Source: Bacteroidota bacterium (GTDB lineage: Bacteria; Bacteroidota; Bacteroidia; Chitinophagales; Saprospiraceae). From it: DNA of 64,000 nucleotides. This document shows, piece after piece, positions 44,677 through 54,161 of this stretch; within the stretch, counting starts at the first letter, position 1; each line of letters opens with the position of its first letter. The stretch is taken from positions 20,357 to 84,356 of the forward strand of contig CAUJDW010000162.1 in assembly GCA_963169455.1 (NCBI GenBank), given 5' to 3'. Position numbers and translations under genes: made by a program. Below the pieces are notes generated by a model. That model worked only from the letters and a program-made list of their open reading frames with translations. It searched no databases and was not told the origin of the DNA.

Positions 44677-45477
44677 CTACTTGCTCTCCGCGCCGCCTTC
44701 ATCCCGTATGCCCTGCATAATGGTCAGGTAAGACAATTGCTTTTCCTTTTTCCTGAACAGGGCGGGAAAAAGCATCGGCACGATCTGCCGGTAGCGGCGG
44801 TATTGTTCGCCAAACTGATGGATCAGGTCCTTCTCCTCCAGGCGGATGGCGGTAAGGATGTAGGCCGTCAGGCCGCCGGCAAAAAGCAGGTGTGTCGCCG
44901 TCATAACCGGCGCCGACCAGAAGGCCAGCAGGAAGCCCAGATACAGCGGATGGCGCACGTGCTTGTAGAACATCGGCGTGCGGAAGGGCATGTGGGTGTA
45001 GGGCCGGCCCTGGAAATAGAGCCACACCTGCCGCAGGCCGAACAGGTCGAAATGGTTGATCAGGAAAGTGCTGACCAGTACGATCGTCCAGCCCAAACCG
45101 AAGGTGGCGTACAAGGCCCCCTTCAGGAAAGCGCTCTTGACTTCCCACACCGTCCCCCCCAGGGGCTGCCAGAATGCAAAGAGGCATATCAGGCATGCGC
45201 TGGTGAACAGCACGAAGGTGCTCCGCTCAATGGGTTTGGGGACGAACTTCGTCCACCAGCGCTTAAAGGCCGGGCGGGCCATGACGCTGTGCTGCACGCC
45301 AAAGAGGGCAATGAGCAGGAGGTTGACGAGGGCGGCCGTGGCCCGGGAACCCTCCAGCGGCCCGTCGAGGCTCTTGGGTACGAGCAGGTTGCCGGTGAAG
45401 CCGATCAGGTACAGGAATGTGGCGAAGAAGATGAGGTAGGCTACTACCCCATACAAAAGCACTGCAATTCGTTTCAT
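44677..45477 (-). CDS. mddA: methanethiol S-methyltransferase-like membrane protein (MddA family)
   Basis: 266 residues with about five membrane segments. Features of MddA and related NnrU/isoprenylcysteine-methyltransferase-fold proteins are LLIALFGVQHSVMARPAFKRWWTKFVPKPIERS, HFDLFGLRQVWLYFQGRPYT and YKHVRHPLYLGFLLAFWS. MddA methylates methanethiol to dimethyl sulfide with SAM. The match over the conserved loops is good, but substrate is inferred. It is alone, with an unassigned 462-bp gap upstream. Confidence 0.75.
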   Translation of the reverse strand: MKRIAVLLYGVVAYLIFFATFLYLIGFTGNLLVPKSLDGPLEGSRATAALVNLLLIALFGVQHSVMARPAFKRWWTKFVPKPIERSTFVLFTSACLICLFAFWQPLGGTVWEVKSAFLKGALYATFGLGWTIVLVSTFLINHFDLFGLRQVWLYFQGRPYTHMPFRTPMFYKHVRHPLYLGFLLAFWSAPVMTATHLLFAGGLTAYILTAIRLEEKDLIHQFGEQYRRYRQIVPMLFPALFRKKEKQLSYLTIMQGIRDEGGAESK

Positions 45478-45939
45478 TAGTCGGTGATTTTTAAATTAGG
45501 TAATCAGGTGTTTTCTCATCAAAGCGGCTCGGATGAAAACAGCCGGGTGATTCCGTTTGACGATACAATATTAAAGGCAGCCGGGAATTTTGCCGCGGCT
45601 CCTTTATTGGATGGCAGGTTTATTGAGTGGGAAGCGCCTGTTGGTTAGTGGCAACCTATTGCTTTGGCATGATACAGGGGAATACTGGAATGCCGGAATA
45701 GTGGCGTCTATTGAGGTGAAAATCTAACAACTCCTGAATGCCGTTTTGGCGGCTCCTGTTAAATCGGCAGGCCCGGGAGTGCAGCATGGGATTTCCCCTC
45801 TGCCGGGGATTGCCATTTCAGAGCATAGCCTGAGTACATGCTTTAACCAGGCGGGGAGACGAGCTGGCCTGGTGAGGAGGAGACGAGGTGAGCTCCAGCC
45901 TAACCTGTAACCCTGTAACCCTGCAACCAGCCCCCCGGC
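45478..45939. other. intergenic gap without a recognised feature
   Basis: This 462-bp gap separates mddA and the TonB-receptor gene, both on the minus strand. It contains short CCTGTAACC-type repeats near 45903 and a 38-codon frame on the plus strand (45611-45727) with no supporting feature. I see no clear promoter, terminator or palindrome. Confidence 0.5.
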
Positions 45940-48375
45940 CTACTCCCCGCCGCCTATCCGTCCCGCTTCCTCTTCCAGTCCGGTATTCCGGCGGCGGGTT
46001 TTCACGTTTTCGTTGCCGAAGCGGTAGCTGAGGCTGAGGCTGGCGCGGCGGCTGTCCCAGGCGCCGTTGCCGGAGGACACCAGCCCGTTGAATTCGGAGG
46101 AGCCCGACCAGCCCGTTTCGTAGAAGATATCGTTGACGCTGAAGCGGACGTTCAGCTTGTCGCCCAGGAATTTGCGCTGCAGGCCCATGTCGAGGCTCCA
46201 GTTGGGGCCGTATTTGAACACGCCGCCCCAGATGCCGGGCCCGGAATAGTAGCCCGACACTTCCGCCTGAAATCCAGCCGGCAGGTTGAAGGTGTGTTGC
46301 TGGTAGATGTTGTAGGTGAAGGCCTGCACATCCACGACGGCCCCATTGCCGTAATCGGCCTGGTTGTCGAGGTGGGAAGCGCTGAAGTTGAAGTAGGCGT
46401 TCCAGATTTTCAGTATCTGTACGGGAGCGCTGAAGTTGAAGCTGAAAACGGTTTGTTCGGCCAGGTTGGCCCAGGTGATGAAGCCGGCCCTGGGGTCTTC
46501 CTCATCGGGGCCGATCAGGCGGGTGATCTGGCCGGTGGTGCGGCTGTAGGCCAGTTTGAAGTGATAGCGCGAAGCCAGGGTATAACCCAGCTCCAGGTTG
46601 TTGACGATCTCGGGGCTCAGAAATGGGTTGCCCTTTTCATACGACAACTGGCTGATCTGGTTGTTGAATGGGTTCAGCACGTTGTAGTCCGGCCGGTTGA
46701 TGCGGCGGCCGTAGTTGAGCGCCAGGGTGTGTTGCTGGCTCAGCTGCCAGCTCAGGCCCGCATTGGGGAACCAGCTCAGGTAATTGAACTCGACGGGCGG
46801 TTCCTGCAGTTCCGGCAGGAATGCCAGCAGCATGCCGGTGGCGTCGGTCTGTTCGGCGCGCAGCCCGGCGGAGATGTTCAGCTTCTCTCCAAGAGGGCGG
46901 GCGTAGTTCAGATAGCCGGCGTACACGTTTTCTTCGTATTCGAAGCGGTTCGACCGCCTGTTGTTTTGTACGGCGCTGCCGTTGTTCACGTCAAAAAACA
47001 AAAAGGTATTGTCCGATATCACCCGGCTCAGTTTGGAGCCCGCGCCCAGCTTGCCGCCCCATAGCTCTTCCTCGTAATCCAGTTTGAAAGTGTAGATATC
47101 GATGTCGGTGGGGGTGTCGAAGCTGTTGATGACCTCCGTCAGCAACACTTCTTCCTTCGCGTCGTAATAGCGGTTGGGCTGGTAGCGTTCGCTGTCGTTG
47201 CGGTAGGCGCCGTAGTCGAGGTCTATATTCAGGCTGCGCCCTTTTTTATTGTCGAAGCGGTAGTTGAGGTTGAAAGTGTTTTCACTCCGTTGGTAATCGC
47301 CCGAATTATAGGCTGCCAGCACGCTGTCGATCAGCGCCGGCGTACTTTGGTTCGCGATGGAGATGCGGTTGAACGAACGGTGGTTTCGGCCCCCGTATCG
47401 GCCGCCCGCGATGAAGCCCAGGGTGTGTTTCTCCCCGAGGGAAAAATCCGAGCCCAGGCGGTAGTCGTAGAATTCCCAGCTATTGCGGTGGTTGTTGATC
47501 TCGTCGAGCACCAGCCCGTTCTGGTAACTGAGGAAGTTCATTTTCATAAAGCCGCCGCCGTCGCCGATGCCGCCGCTGGCGAAGGCGTTCATGAAGCCGT
47601 TGCGGTAATTGCCGCTCGCGTTGAGGTTGGAGCGGTGATACTGCCCCTGGCTGAAGGTGGTGTTTACCGTGCCGTTGGCGCCCAGGCGGTTGTCCTTTTT
47701 CAGCCGGATGTCGATGATGCCGGCATTGCCCTCGGCCTCGTAGCGCGCCCCGGGGTTGGTGATGATGTCGATGCGGTCGATCTGTTCGGCAGGCAGGTTC
47801 TGCAGGTAGTTGCTCAGGTCCTGCCCGGCCAGCGGCAGGCGCTTGCCGTCGATGTAAAGCAGCACGCCGGAACGGCCCAGCACGTTGATATTGTCGTTGT
47901 TGTCGACCGTAACGCCGGGGGCCTTGCGCAGCAGCGACAGCCCGTCGGCCCCCACGCTGTTGACGGTGCCCTCGACGTTGAACACTGTGCGGTCGGGCTT
48001 GATCTCCACCATGACCCTGGAGGCGGTAACAGTGGCTTCCGTCAGTTCCAGGACGGCCGCCTGGAAACTGAGCACGCCCAGGTCGAGCTGCCGGCCGTTC
48101 TCCAGCCTGATGCCCGGGCGCTTGAGGTCGTCAGAGCCGACGTGGGTGGCGACGAGGTAGTATTCGCCGGGCGGCATGCCTTTGAACACGAAAATGCCGG
48201 CCTCGTCGCTGGCTTCCACTTTGGCCAGGCTGCTGTCGGCTGAATGGTACAGCGCAACATTGGCGAAAACTATGGCTGATTTGTCTGCATCCTGGAGTTG
48301 GCCGCGGACGCTGGCGGACTGGGCCTGTGCGCCCAGCACCAGCAGGGCGAAGGAAAGGGTAAGCGTGAATCTCAT
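45940..48375 (-). CDS. TonB-dependent-receptor-like outer-membrane protein
   Basis: 811 residues. Signal peptide (LTLSFALLVLGAQA), then a carboxypeptidase-regulatory-type domain (VRGQLQDADKSAIVFANVAL, YYLVATHVG). A plug-like region follows (LRKAPGVTVDNNDNINVLGRSGVLLYIDGKR, QIDRIDIITNPGARYEAEGNAGIIDI). The rest is a long beta-barrel of the OMP_b-brl_3 type with alternating aromatic strands and a C-terminal strand region. It resembles SusC-like but smaller receptors that import unknown ligands with TonB energy. No SusD partner is adjacent. Confidence 0.85.
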   Translation of the reverse strand: MRFTLTLSFALLVLGAQAQSASVRGQLQDADKSAIVFANVALYHSADSSLAKVEASDEAGIFVFKGMPPGEYYLVATHVGSDDLKRPGIRLENGRQLDLGVLSFQAAVLELTEATVTASRVMVEIKPDRTVFNVEGTVNSVGADGLSLLRKAPGVTVDNNDNINVLGRSGVLLYIDGKRLPLAGQDLSNYLQNLPAEQIDRIDIITNPGARYEAEGNAGIIDIRLKKDNRLGANGTVNTTFSQGQYHRSNLNASGNYRNGFMNAFASGGIGDGGGFMKMNFLSYQNGLVLDEINNHRNSWEFYDYRLGSDFSLGEKHTLGFIAGGRYGGRNHRSFNRISIANQSTPALIDSVLAAYNSGDYQRSENTFNLNYRFDNKKGRSLNIDLDYGAYRNDSERYQPNRYYDAKEEVLLTEVINSFDTPTDIDIYTFKLDYEEELWGGKLGAGSKLSRVISDNTFLFFDVNNGSAVQNNRRSNRFEYEENVYAGYLNYARPLGEKLNISAGLRAEQTDATGMLLAFLPELQEPPVEFNYLSWFPNAGLSWQLSQQHTLALNYGRRINRPDYNVLNPFNNQISQLSYEKGNPFLSPEIVNNLELGYTLASRYHFKLAYSRTTGQITRLIGPDEEDPRAGFITWANLAEQTVFSFNFSAPVQILKIWNAYFNFSASHLDNQADYGNGAVVDVQAFTYNIYQQHTFNLPAGFQAEVSGYYSGPGIWGGVFKYGPNWSLDMGLQRKFLGDKLNVRFSVNDIFYETGWSGSSEFNGLVSSGNGAWDSRRASLSLSYRFGNENVKTRRRNTGLEEEAGRIGGGE

Positions 48376-48466
48376 ATTGTCAGTCGGGTGTTAATCTTGT
48401 TGCAAAGACAAGGATTTTTTGGGAAAGTTGCAAACCGGGCTGGATTTATTGCATCCGGCCGGCAGC

Positions 48467-50329
48467 TTAACTTTTTTGAATGATGGCTTTCTCCACCTGC
48501 CAGCGTTTTCCGTCGAAAACCCTGATGAAATATACCCCCGGAAGAAGCCACGACAGGTCAAGCAGGCCATCTGCCGGGCCGGAGCCCTGGAAAAGAATCT
48601 GGCCGGTAAGGCTTTGAACCTGAACGGCCTTTGAGCGGGCAGGGTCTTCGTACGAGAGGTGAAACAAGCCGCTGCCGGGGTTGGGCCAAATTTTCAGGCC
48701 ACTTGCCGGCGGTGGGCCATGCACGGAGTTGATGCCGCAGGCATCGATGTGATCCAGCAGCGCCCGGTACTTGGGGGCATTGTCCACCGTATGAGGCGCC
48801 TGGATGTCAAACTGGTGGGTGAGCAGCCCGAAGCTGCCCCAGCGCGCATCCTCGGGCGAATCGCCCAGAGGGGCGATAAACGAGAAATGCATAAACAACA
48901 TCTCCTCATTGGATATGCGGGAGAGGGTGTCCAGCAGTTCCTGGTAAAGGCCGCGTATTTCAGGGATAGCCTGGGCTTCCAGCAGGGCGAGGTTGTAGGG
49001 CTGTACCGTTCCCCAGGGTTCGGGCGTGAAATGCTGGCCGCCTTCGTAAAACAACAACTTTTTCCCCCTGGCTGCCGCCAGCGCGGCATGGCCCCGCCAT
49101 CCCTGCATGGGGTATTCGCCTTCATCGAATGAAAAAGCGCGGGCGCTGCTAACGATATCCTGCCCGGTAGCCGCTGCGCCGAGCAGGGCTACTGATTCGG
49201 CATCATACCCCATATACCCCGCCGGGGAGATGGCGTCGATCAGATGGCCACGGCCTGATGATTCAATCTGGGCATAGATTCGCGTGCCAATGTCGAGCCA
49301 GCCGTGCTGGGCGCCCATCACCCGTACCAGGCGGCTGGTATCCGCTCCGAATACATCCGTCCAGATCTGCATCACATCGGCAATGCGGGGGCCCAGGCGT
49401 TCCGGCCAGGGCATAAACTGGTCCAATGCCTCGTTACCGTAATGAGCCTGTTCAAAAATCCAGTTCCACAACTCGTTGGAGTATTCCACATATACCTTTA
49501 GCCCCGGGGCCAGTTCATCCCGGAAAAGGGCGGCCATTTGCTCAACGTAATCGTCAGTGGCCAGATGAGGGACACACACCCAGGCGTCGGCCTGAATGCG
49601 GTTGCACAAGTCGATCCAGTATTCATAAGGCACCCCGCTAAGGGTGTAGGTATAATCATCAGTCAAAGGCCTTTGCGCCCAGTTGTTCAGGATGGAATTG
49701 TTGGTCAGTCCCCAGTCCATAAAACGCAGGGCCTTGAAGGGCGCTACCTTTTCCAGAAAGCCCGCGTTCCAGGGGTTATCCTGATAGGTAACCTCTGTAC
49801 CCGGCATCAGGAAGCGAATGTTACGAATCGGGTTGTCGGGGTTGGAGCGCATGATCTGCAGCGCCATAATGTTGTCGTTGGGGGTAACGGCCACCTCCAT
49901 CCGGCCGGGAGACTGGCTGATGATCCCGGCGTCGAACCGGAAGGCGATTTCGCCCTCGCCCTCGTAAAGCAAAACGTAAGTGCCCGCCGGCAGAGCGCTG
50001 GTGTTGGCCCATACCGTTCGGATGACCTGTTCGGTGTCCGCATTGGGGTGATTGATGTCAAGGGGAACTTCCAGGGGATAGCCTTGATCGTCAAATTCAA
50101 AGTAATCGATGAGTTCCGTATTCCATAGGTTCTGGCCGCCGCCGACCCAGGTGGCGTTGGTGGTTTCCCAGGCGCGGCAGTAGCGCATGATGTCCACAAA
50201 AGGCCATTCGGCGTTATAATCGGTTGGGCCGGCCAGGTTGACGCCGATTTTGAGGTTGCAGGGCGCATCGGCCTGCGGAAGGCCTTGTGTGCACAGCAGA
50301 AGAGCCGCAATAGAAAAAATCAGGCGCAT
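48467..50329 (-). CDS. secreted protein with Por-type T9SS sorting domain
   Basis: About 620 residues. Signal peptide MRLIFSIAALLLCTQG, then a long region with a glycosidase-like barrel look. Segments such as YVEYSNELWNWIFEQAHYGN and a Trp-rich N-terminal part recall planctomycete-type secreted cellulose-related proteins. The last 75 residues (LKIWPNPGSGLFHLSYE, LDLSWLLPGVYFIRV, ending in basic KAIIQKS) form the Por secretion system C-terminal sorting domain. Start 50329 is the ATG before the signal peptide. Enzyme class is not assigned. Confidence 0.75.
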   Translation of the reverse strand: MRLIFSIAALLLCTQGLPQADAPCNLKIGVNLAGPTDYNAEWPFVDIMRYCRAWETTNATWVGGGQNLWNTELIDYFEFDDQGYPLEVPLDINHPNADTEQVIRTVWANTSALPAGTYVLLYEGEGEIAFRFDAGIISQSPGRMEVAVTPNDNIMALQIMRSNPDNPIRNIRFLMPGTEVTYQDNPWNAGFLEKVAPFKALRFMDWGLTNNSILNNWAQRPLTDDYTYTLSGVPYEYWIDLCNRIQADAWVCVPHLATDDYVEQMAALFRDELAPGLKVYVEYSNELWNWIFEQAHYGNEALDQFMPWPERLGPRIADVMQIWTDVFGADTSRLVRVMGAQHGWLDIGTRIYAQIESSGRGHLIDAISPAGYMGYDAESVALLGAAATGQDIVSSARAFSFDEGEYPMQGWRGHAALAAARGKKLLFYEGGQHFTPEPWGTVQPYNLALLEAQAIPEIRGLYQELLDTLSRISNEEMLFMHFSFIAPLGDSPEDARWGSFGLLTHQFDIQAPHTVDNAPKYRALLDHIDACGINSVHGPPPASGLKIWPNPGSGLFHLSYEDPARSKAVQVQSLTGQILFQGSGPADGLLDLSWLLPGVYFIRVFDGKRWQVEKAIIQKS

Positions 50330-50397
50330 GCTGGAGTTGTATTGATGTGGAGGAAAAAATACGGATAATTTTTTCACTAACGGCGCTCCAAAATGGG

Positions 50398-51501
50398 TTA
50401 AAGGCTTGTCACATTATACTCCACCTCTTTCACATAAAATTTTCCGTATGCGAACTTCCCGTCCGGATAATGCCACACGCCCTCCCCGTAGGAAGTGAGC
50501 CGGTGGCTGCCGTAGGCCTGATACTCCCCGGCCGGGGTGGAGAACCTCAGCTTTTCCATCCCGGCAGGCGTCAGGGCGGAGCGGTCATCGGAGACGAAAT
50601 CGACGAGTTCCCCCTTTTCGTTGAAGTACAGAACGGCGGATATGCTGACGCCTTTATTGGTAAAGGTGGCTTTGGCGGATGTATCGTCCATGGCCTCCCA
50701 TTGTATCCTTTCGTCGGTAAGGGCAGCCGGCGCGAAGAGGCACAGGTCGTTAAACAGCGTGACCGTTTCGGTTCGGAACATTTCTGCCTCCTGCCTGTCC
50801 ACTACCGGAAAAAGAGAGAACAATTTGATCAGCATACCCGCGCTGGCGCCCCTGTAACGGTGATAACCCACCGTGGGCAGGCCTTTAATGCGGGCTTTCA
50901 TAAAGAACAGCCGGGTGGGTTCCTCGTCAAAGAAATTGTACTGTTCGGAAGTAAAAGCAAACCAGTCCTTGCCTTTTTCCCGCATCTGCCCCTCAAAAAC
51001 GATCCGGACATTTTTCACTTTTGGCCGGCCCACCGCCCCCGTGTAACGGATATACCGCTGCACCGGAGCAGGCAGGGGCCGCAGGCCGCTTTCCGTCAAA
51101 AGGCCGGGCGCCCCGGCTGCATTGGTGCGGGCCAGCGCTTCCCGCACATCATTCCGGAAACTGCCCTCGAACCGCCAACTACCATAAGCGGCAATACCCG
51201 CCAGCAGGATGATGAGGTTGGCAATTGTGCCGAACCTGGCATCCTGCCAGGCCGTAAAGATCAGCACCTGCGAAAGGGCGACGGCTGCGAAAGCCGGAAT
51301 GGGCCAGTAGCCCTTGCCGCCGAAAAAAAGCCCCGCCGCGGCCAGAAAAAGGGCGGTAGCGGCAAGCCACAACAAACCCAGGGGCCTTGAAATGGGCAGG
51401 TTGAGCTGGCTCACTTCGCCGATGTGGAAGGCTTTCAGAAAACCAAGCAGGTGGATGAGGCCGTGGATGATCAGGAGAAACAGGAAAATGTATCGCAGCA
51501 T
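50398..51501 (-). CDS. membrane protein of the DUF6544-like type
   Basis: About 367 residues. The N-terminal 120 residues contain four hydrophobic segments (FLFLLIIHGLIHLLGFL, LGLLWLAATALFLAAAGLFF and two more). A soluble C-terminal half follows with RPLPAPVQRYIRYTGAVGRP and FEGQMREKGKDWFAF, which resembles DUF6544-annotated proteins. Its role is unknown. It lies between the T9SS protein and the flavin oxidoreductase genes on the same strand, with gaps of 68 and 107 bp. Confidence 0.6.
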   Translation of the reverse strand: MLRYIFLFLLIIHGLIHLLGFLKAFHIGEVSQLNLPISRPLGLLWLAATALFLAAAGLFFGGKGYWPIPAFAAVALSQVLIFTAWQDARFGTIANLIILLAGIAAYGSWRFEGSFRNDVREALARTNAAGAPGLLTESGLRPLPAPVQRYIRYTGAVGRPKVKNVRIVFEGQMREKGKDWFAFTSEQYNFFDEEPTRLFFMKARIKGLPTVGYHRYRGASAGMLIKLFSLFPVVDRQEAEMFRTETVTLFNDLCLFAPAALTDERIQWEAMDDTSAKATFTNKGVSISAVLYFNEKGELVDFVSDDRSALTPAGMEKLRFSTPAGEYQAYGSHRLTSYGEGVWHYPDGKFAYGKFYVKEVEYNVTSL

Positions 51502-51608
51502 GAGGATGGGGTTGTACGGTAAAAAAACTGCCGGAAGTTTATTTAAATCTTCCGGCAAACGAAATGACAAGCATCATTTTCTCCCCTGATCATTGTCAAA
51601 GGAGTTCT

Positions 51609-53666
51609 CTAAACCGCCACCGCCAGCCTGGCGCCTTCCGCTATGGCCTTCTGTATGGAGGGCAGCCCGTCGCCGTTGGCGTCGCCGATCCGGTACACTT
51701 CGGGCGCTACGGCCTGAAGTTCCTTCAGGAGGGCATCATTGGCTTCGTAGCGGCAAACCTCCATGACGTTTTTGGCTTCCAGCCGTATCCGTTCCCCATC
51801 CCGGCTGTCGAATTCGACGCCTGTGCCGGTTATTTCGATGGCTTTGGCGCCCGTGAAAATCTCCACCTTGTGGGCTGCGAGCCAGGGCAGCAACCGGGCC
51901 AGCCAGGCTACGGGCATGCCGTTGCCCACCTGTTCATCCGGGCAGACGATGGTGACGGCCCGGCCTCTTTTGACCAGGAATTCCGCTGCTTCCAGGGCCG
52001 GGTAGTTTCCGCCCAGCACGATCACCGATTTGCCGATGGGGAGGTACACCTTGCTGAGCTGGGCCATGGCGCGGGAGCCGAGGAGGTGCAGGTATCTGCC
52101 CGCGTGGCGCTTCAGGCTTTCCGTACTCGTGACGAAGTGTTGCTCGACGCCCTCCATGCAGGGCAAATCCGCCTTGCCTCCGGTGGCCAGCACCACCACG
52201 TCGGGCTCATGCATCTTCACCAGTTCCACATCGGCCTGTTTGCCCAGATGGACGGGCACGTTCAGCCGGTTCAGTTCCTGGCGGTAATACTGGATGGCCT
52301 TCATCAGGTTGTCGGCCAGCCCCACGCCTTTGATAAAAGCGGCCATGGGCATCATGCCGCCCAGGTCGTGCGAGCGGTCATACACCTCGACGTGGTGCCC
52401 GCGCAGGGCCATGACCCTGGCGGCTTCCAGCCCTGCCGGGCCGGCGCCGATGACCAGCACGTTTTTGGGGCGCACGGCCGGTTCGATCTTCATTTCCGTT
52501 TCATGGCCGAGGAAGGCGTTCATGCGGCACTGCACCGGCAGGCCCAGCAGGATGTTGCTCAGGCAGGTGTTGCAGCGCAGGCAGGGCCGGACGGTTTCGG
52601 GCTGCTCGCCCTTCAGCTTGTTGGGAAGCTGGGGGTCCACCAGCAGGGGCCGGCCCAGGCATATCATGTCGACCCGGCCCTGGCCAAGGGCGTCTTCGGC
52701 AGCTCCGGGTTCTATATAGCCGACTCCCGAAACAGGTATGCCTACCTGGTTCCGGATGTACGCCGCATCTTCGATCAGCACGCCATTGGGAATGGACTCA
52801 TAGAAGTTTTTGACTTCGGGCGTCACTTCCGGGTAGCCGATCAGGTCGGGCAGGGCGCAAAGGGCAAAGGGGCCGTATCCGTAGGCGGAAACCTGCAGGT
52901 ACTGGGCGCCGGCCTCCCTGAACATGCGGGCGAAGGCCGCAGCCTCTTCCCGTGTGGCGCCCAGCTCATGCCCCCATTCCCGGCCGTTCATCCGCACCCC
53001 CAGCACAAAGCCGGGGCCGCAGCGTTCGCGGGCCCTTTGCAGGGTTTCAACCGAGAAGCGGGCGCGGTTTTCCAGGCTGCCGCCGCCGTATTCATCCGTG
53101 CGTTTGTTCTGGATGCGGGAGAGGAAAGCATTGATGAGGGCATAGTGGGCCATGTGGATCTCGGCGCCGTCGAAGCCCGCCTTTTTCACCCGCAGGGCCG
53201 CCTGGGCGAATTTTTCGATGAGGGCTTTGATTTCCGAAACGGACAGTTCTTTTGCTACCGCGAAAACGGGTTCCACCGGCGGGTCGAGCCGCGATGGCGC
53301 CACCGGCTGCGAGCCGTCGAAAGGCGCGTGGGCAGGGCCGGCATGGGTGATCTGTACGATGGCGGGAACGCCGTGTTTGTGGATGGCGTCCGCCAGTTTT
53401 TTCAGGCCGGGAATGAAGCGGTCTTCATCGAGGCGCAGGTGCCCCTTATTGCTGGCGCCCAGGGGATAATCGCAGACGCTTTCCTCTACGGTAACCAGGC
53501 CTACTCCGCCGGCGGCCAGCTTGTCGTAGAAACCGATGAGGCGATCGGTGACTTCCCCTTCGGGGCTGGCGAACACCGTCCACTGGGCGGCTTTCACCAG
53601 GCGGTTGGGCAGGGACAAGCCATTGATTTTGAAAGGGCTGAACAGATGTTGGTAGGTGGTATTCAT
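51609..53666 (-). CDS. NADH:flavin oxidoreductase / 2,4-dienoyl-CoA-reductase-type enzyme
   Basis: 685 residues. An N-terminal old-yellow-enzyme barrel (FSPFKINGLSLPNRLVKAAQ, HAGPAH, HMAHYALINAFLS, GVGYI) precedes an iron-sulfur-type CLRCNTCLSNILLGLPVQC motif. FAD/NAD domains with VLVIGAGPAGLEAARVMALRG and VIVLGGNYPALEAAEFLVKRG follow. This is the FadH-like layout (FMN, 4Fe-4S, FAD). The substrate is unknown; enals, dienoyl-CoA or similar compounds are possible. I start at 53666 (MNTTYQHLF); the track frame extends further. Confidence 0.82.
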   Translation of the reverse strand: MNTTYQHLFSPFKINGLSLPNRLVKAAQWTVFASPEGEVTDRLIGFYDKLAAGGVGLVTVEESVCDYPLGASNKGHLRLDEDRFIPGLKKLADAIHKHGVPAIVQITHAGPAHAPFDGSQPVAPSRLDPPVEPVFAVAKELSVSEIKALIEKFAQAALRVKKAGFDGAEIHMAHYALINAFLSRIQNKRTDEYGGGSLENRARFSVETLQRARERCGPGFVLGVRMNGREWGHELGATREEAAAFARMFREAGAQYLQVSAYGYGPFALCALPDLIGYPEVTPEVKNFYESIPNGVLIEDAAYIRNQVGIPVSGVGYIEPGAAEDALGQGRVDMICLGRPLLVDPQLPNKLKGEQPETVRPCLRCNTCLSNILLGLPVQCRMNAFLGHETEMKIEPAVRPKNVLVIGAGPAGLEAARVMALRGHHVEVYDRSHDLGGMMPMAAFIKGVGLADNLMKAIQYYRQELNRLNVPVHLGKQADVELVKMHEPDVVVLATGGKADLPCMEGVEQHFVTSTESLKRHAGRYLHLLGSRAMAQLSKVYLPIGKSVIVLGGNYPALEAAEFLVKRGRAVTIVCPDEQVGNGMPVAWLARLLPWLAAHKVEIFTGAKAIEITGTGVEFDSRDGERIRLEAKNVMEVCRYEANDALLKELQAVAPEVYRIGDANGDGLPSIQKAIAEGARLAVAV

Positions 53667-53768
53667 GGCAAATGAATTAATGGATTTCACCGGGAGGAGG
53701 CGCGGAAGTGGGGCGCAAAAAATCAGGCCTCTGGCGCTGCGTGGAAGGTTAGAAGGGTATGGGGAAAG

Positions 53769-53875
53769 GCTTAGAGCATGTTTGGAGGCCAGCCCCGTCT
53801 ATGCAGCCGGGCAAGCTTTGAGCTAAAAAAGGCCACTTTTCGCTTTCAAATCCGGCCTCCAAACATGCTCTAAGC
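53769..53875. repeat. 22-bp perfect inverted repeat, 63-base loop
   Basis: GCTTAGAGCATGTTTGGAGG (plus CC) at 53769-53790 is a perfect inverse of the 22 bases at 53854-53875. The loop has no ORF. It lies in the 495-bp gap between the flavin enzyme and the DUF4143 gene. It could be a strong hairpin or the ends of a small mobile element. The rest of the gap up to 54116 shows nothing. Confidence 0.85.
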
Positions 53876-54116
53876 TTTTTATGTCAAATCAATGGCCTTT
53901 TGGATTGCGTATAACAAGGGGTTTTTACTGCTTTCGCGAAATGATTTTTGTCATCGGGAGGGCTTGATTATTGTCAACCTGGAGTAGCGTTTAGCGAGAA
54001 CATTCAGATAGTCTGATTTCCGGCATATCCTTAGTGAAAAGGCCGTAACTTTACTACCGGGTATCGGGAGAGGCGGAGTGAAACACCGGCTTCATTAATC
54101 AGGAGTTTTGTGGTTA

Positions 54117-54161
54117 TTTTGACGACAAATTTAAAAACAATTTTTAAATTTGTCGTCAAAA
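54117..54161 (+). promoter_or_regulatory. 21-bp stem palindrome touching the DUF4143 start codon
   Basis: Arms beginning TTTTGACGACAAATTT (54117-54137) and ending AAATTTGTCGTCAAAA (54141-54161) are perfect inverses with a CAA loop. The right arm ends at the base just before the ATG at 54162. A transcript through here would fold a very stable hairpin at the start codon; in DNA it could also be an operator or recombination-type site. Confidence 0.85.

Noticed and set aside
45611-45727. 38-codon plus-strand ORF in the mddA-TonB gap
   Set aside because: No hydrophobic or conserved pattern and no promoter.
51564-53675. 703-aa plus-strand ORF opposite the flavin oxidoreductase
   Set aside because: Shadow frame; the minus strand carries clear enzyme motifs.
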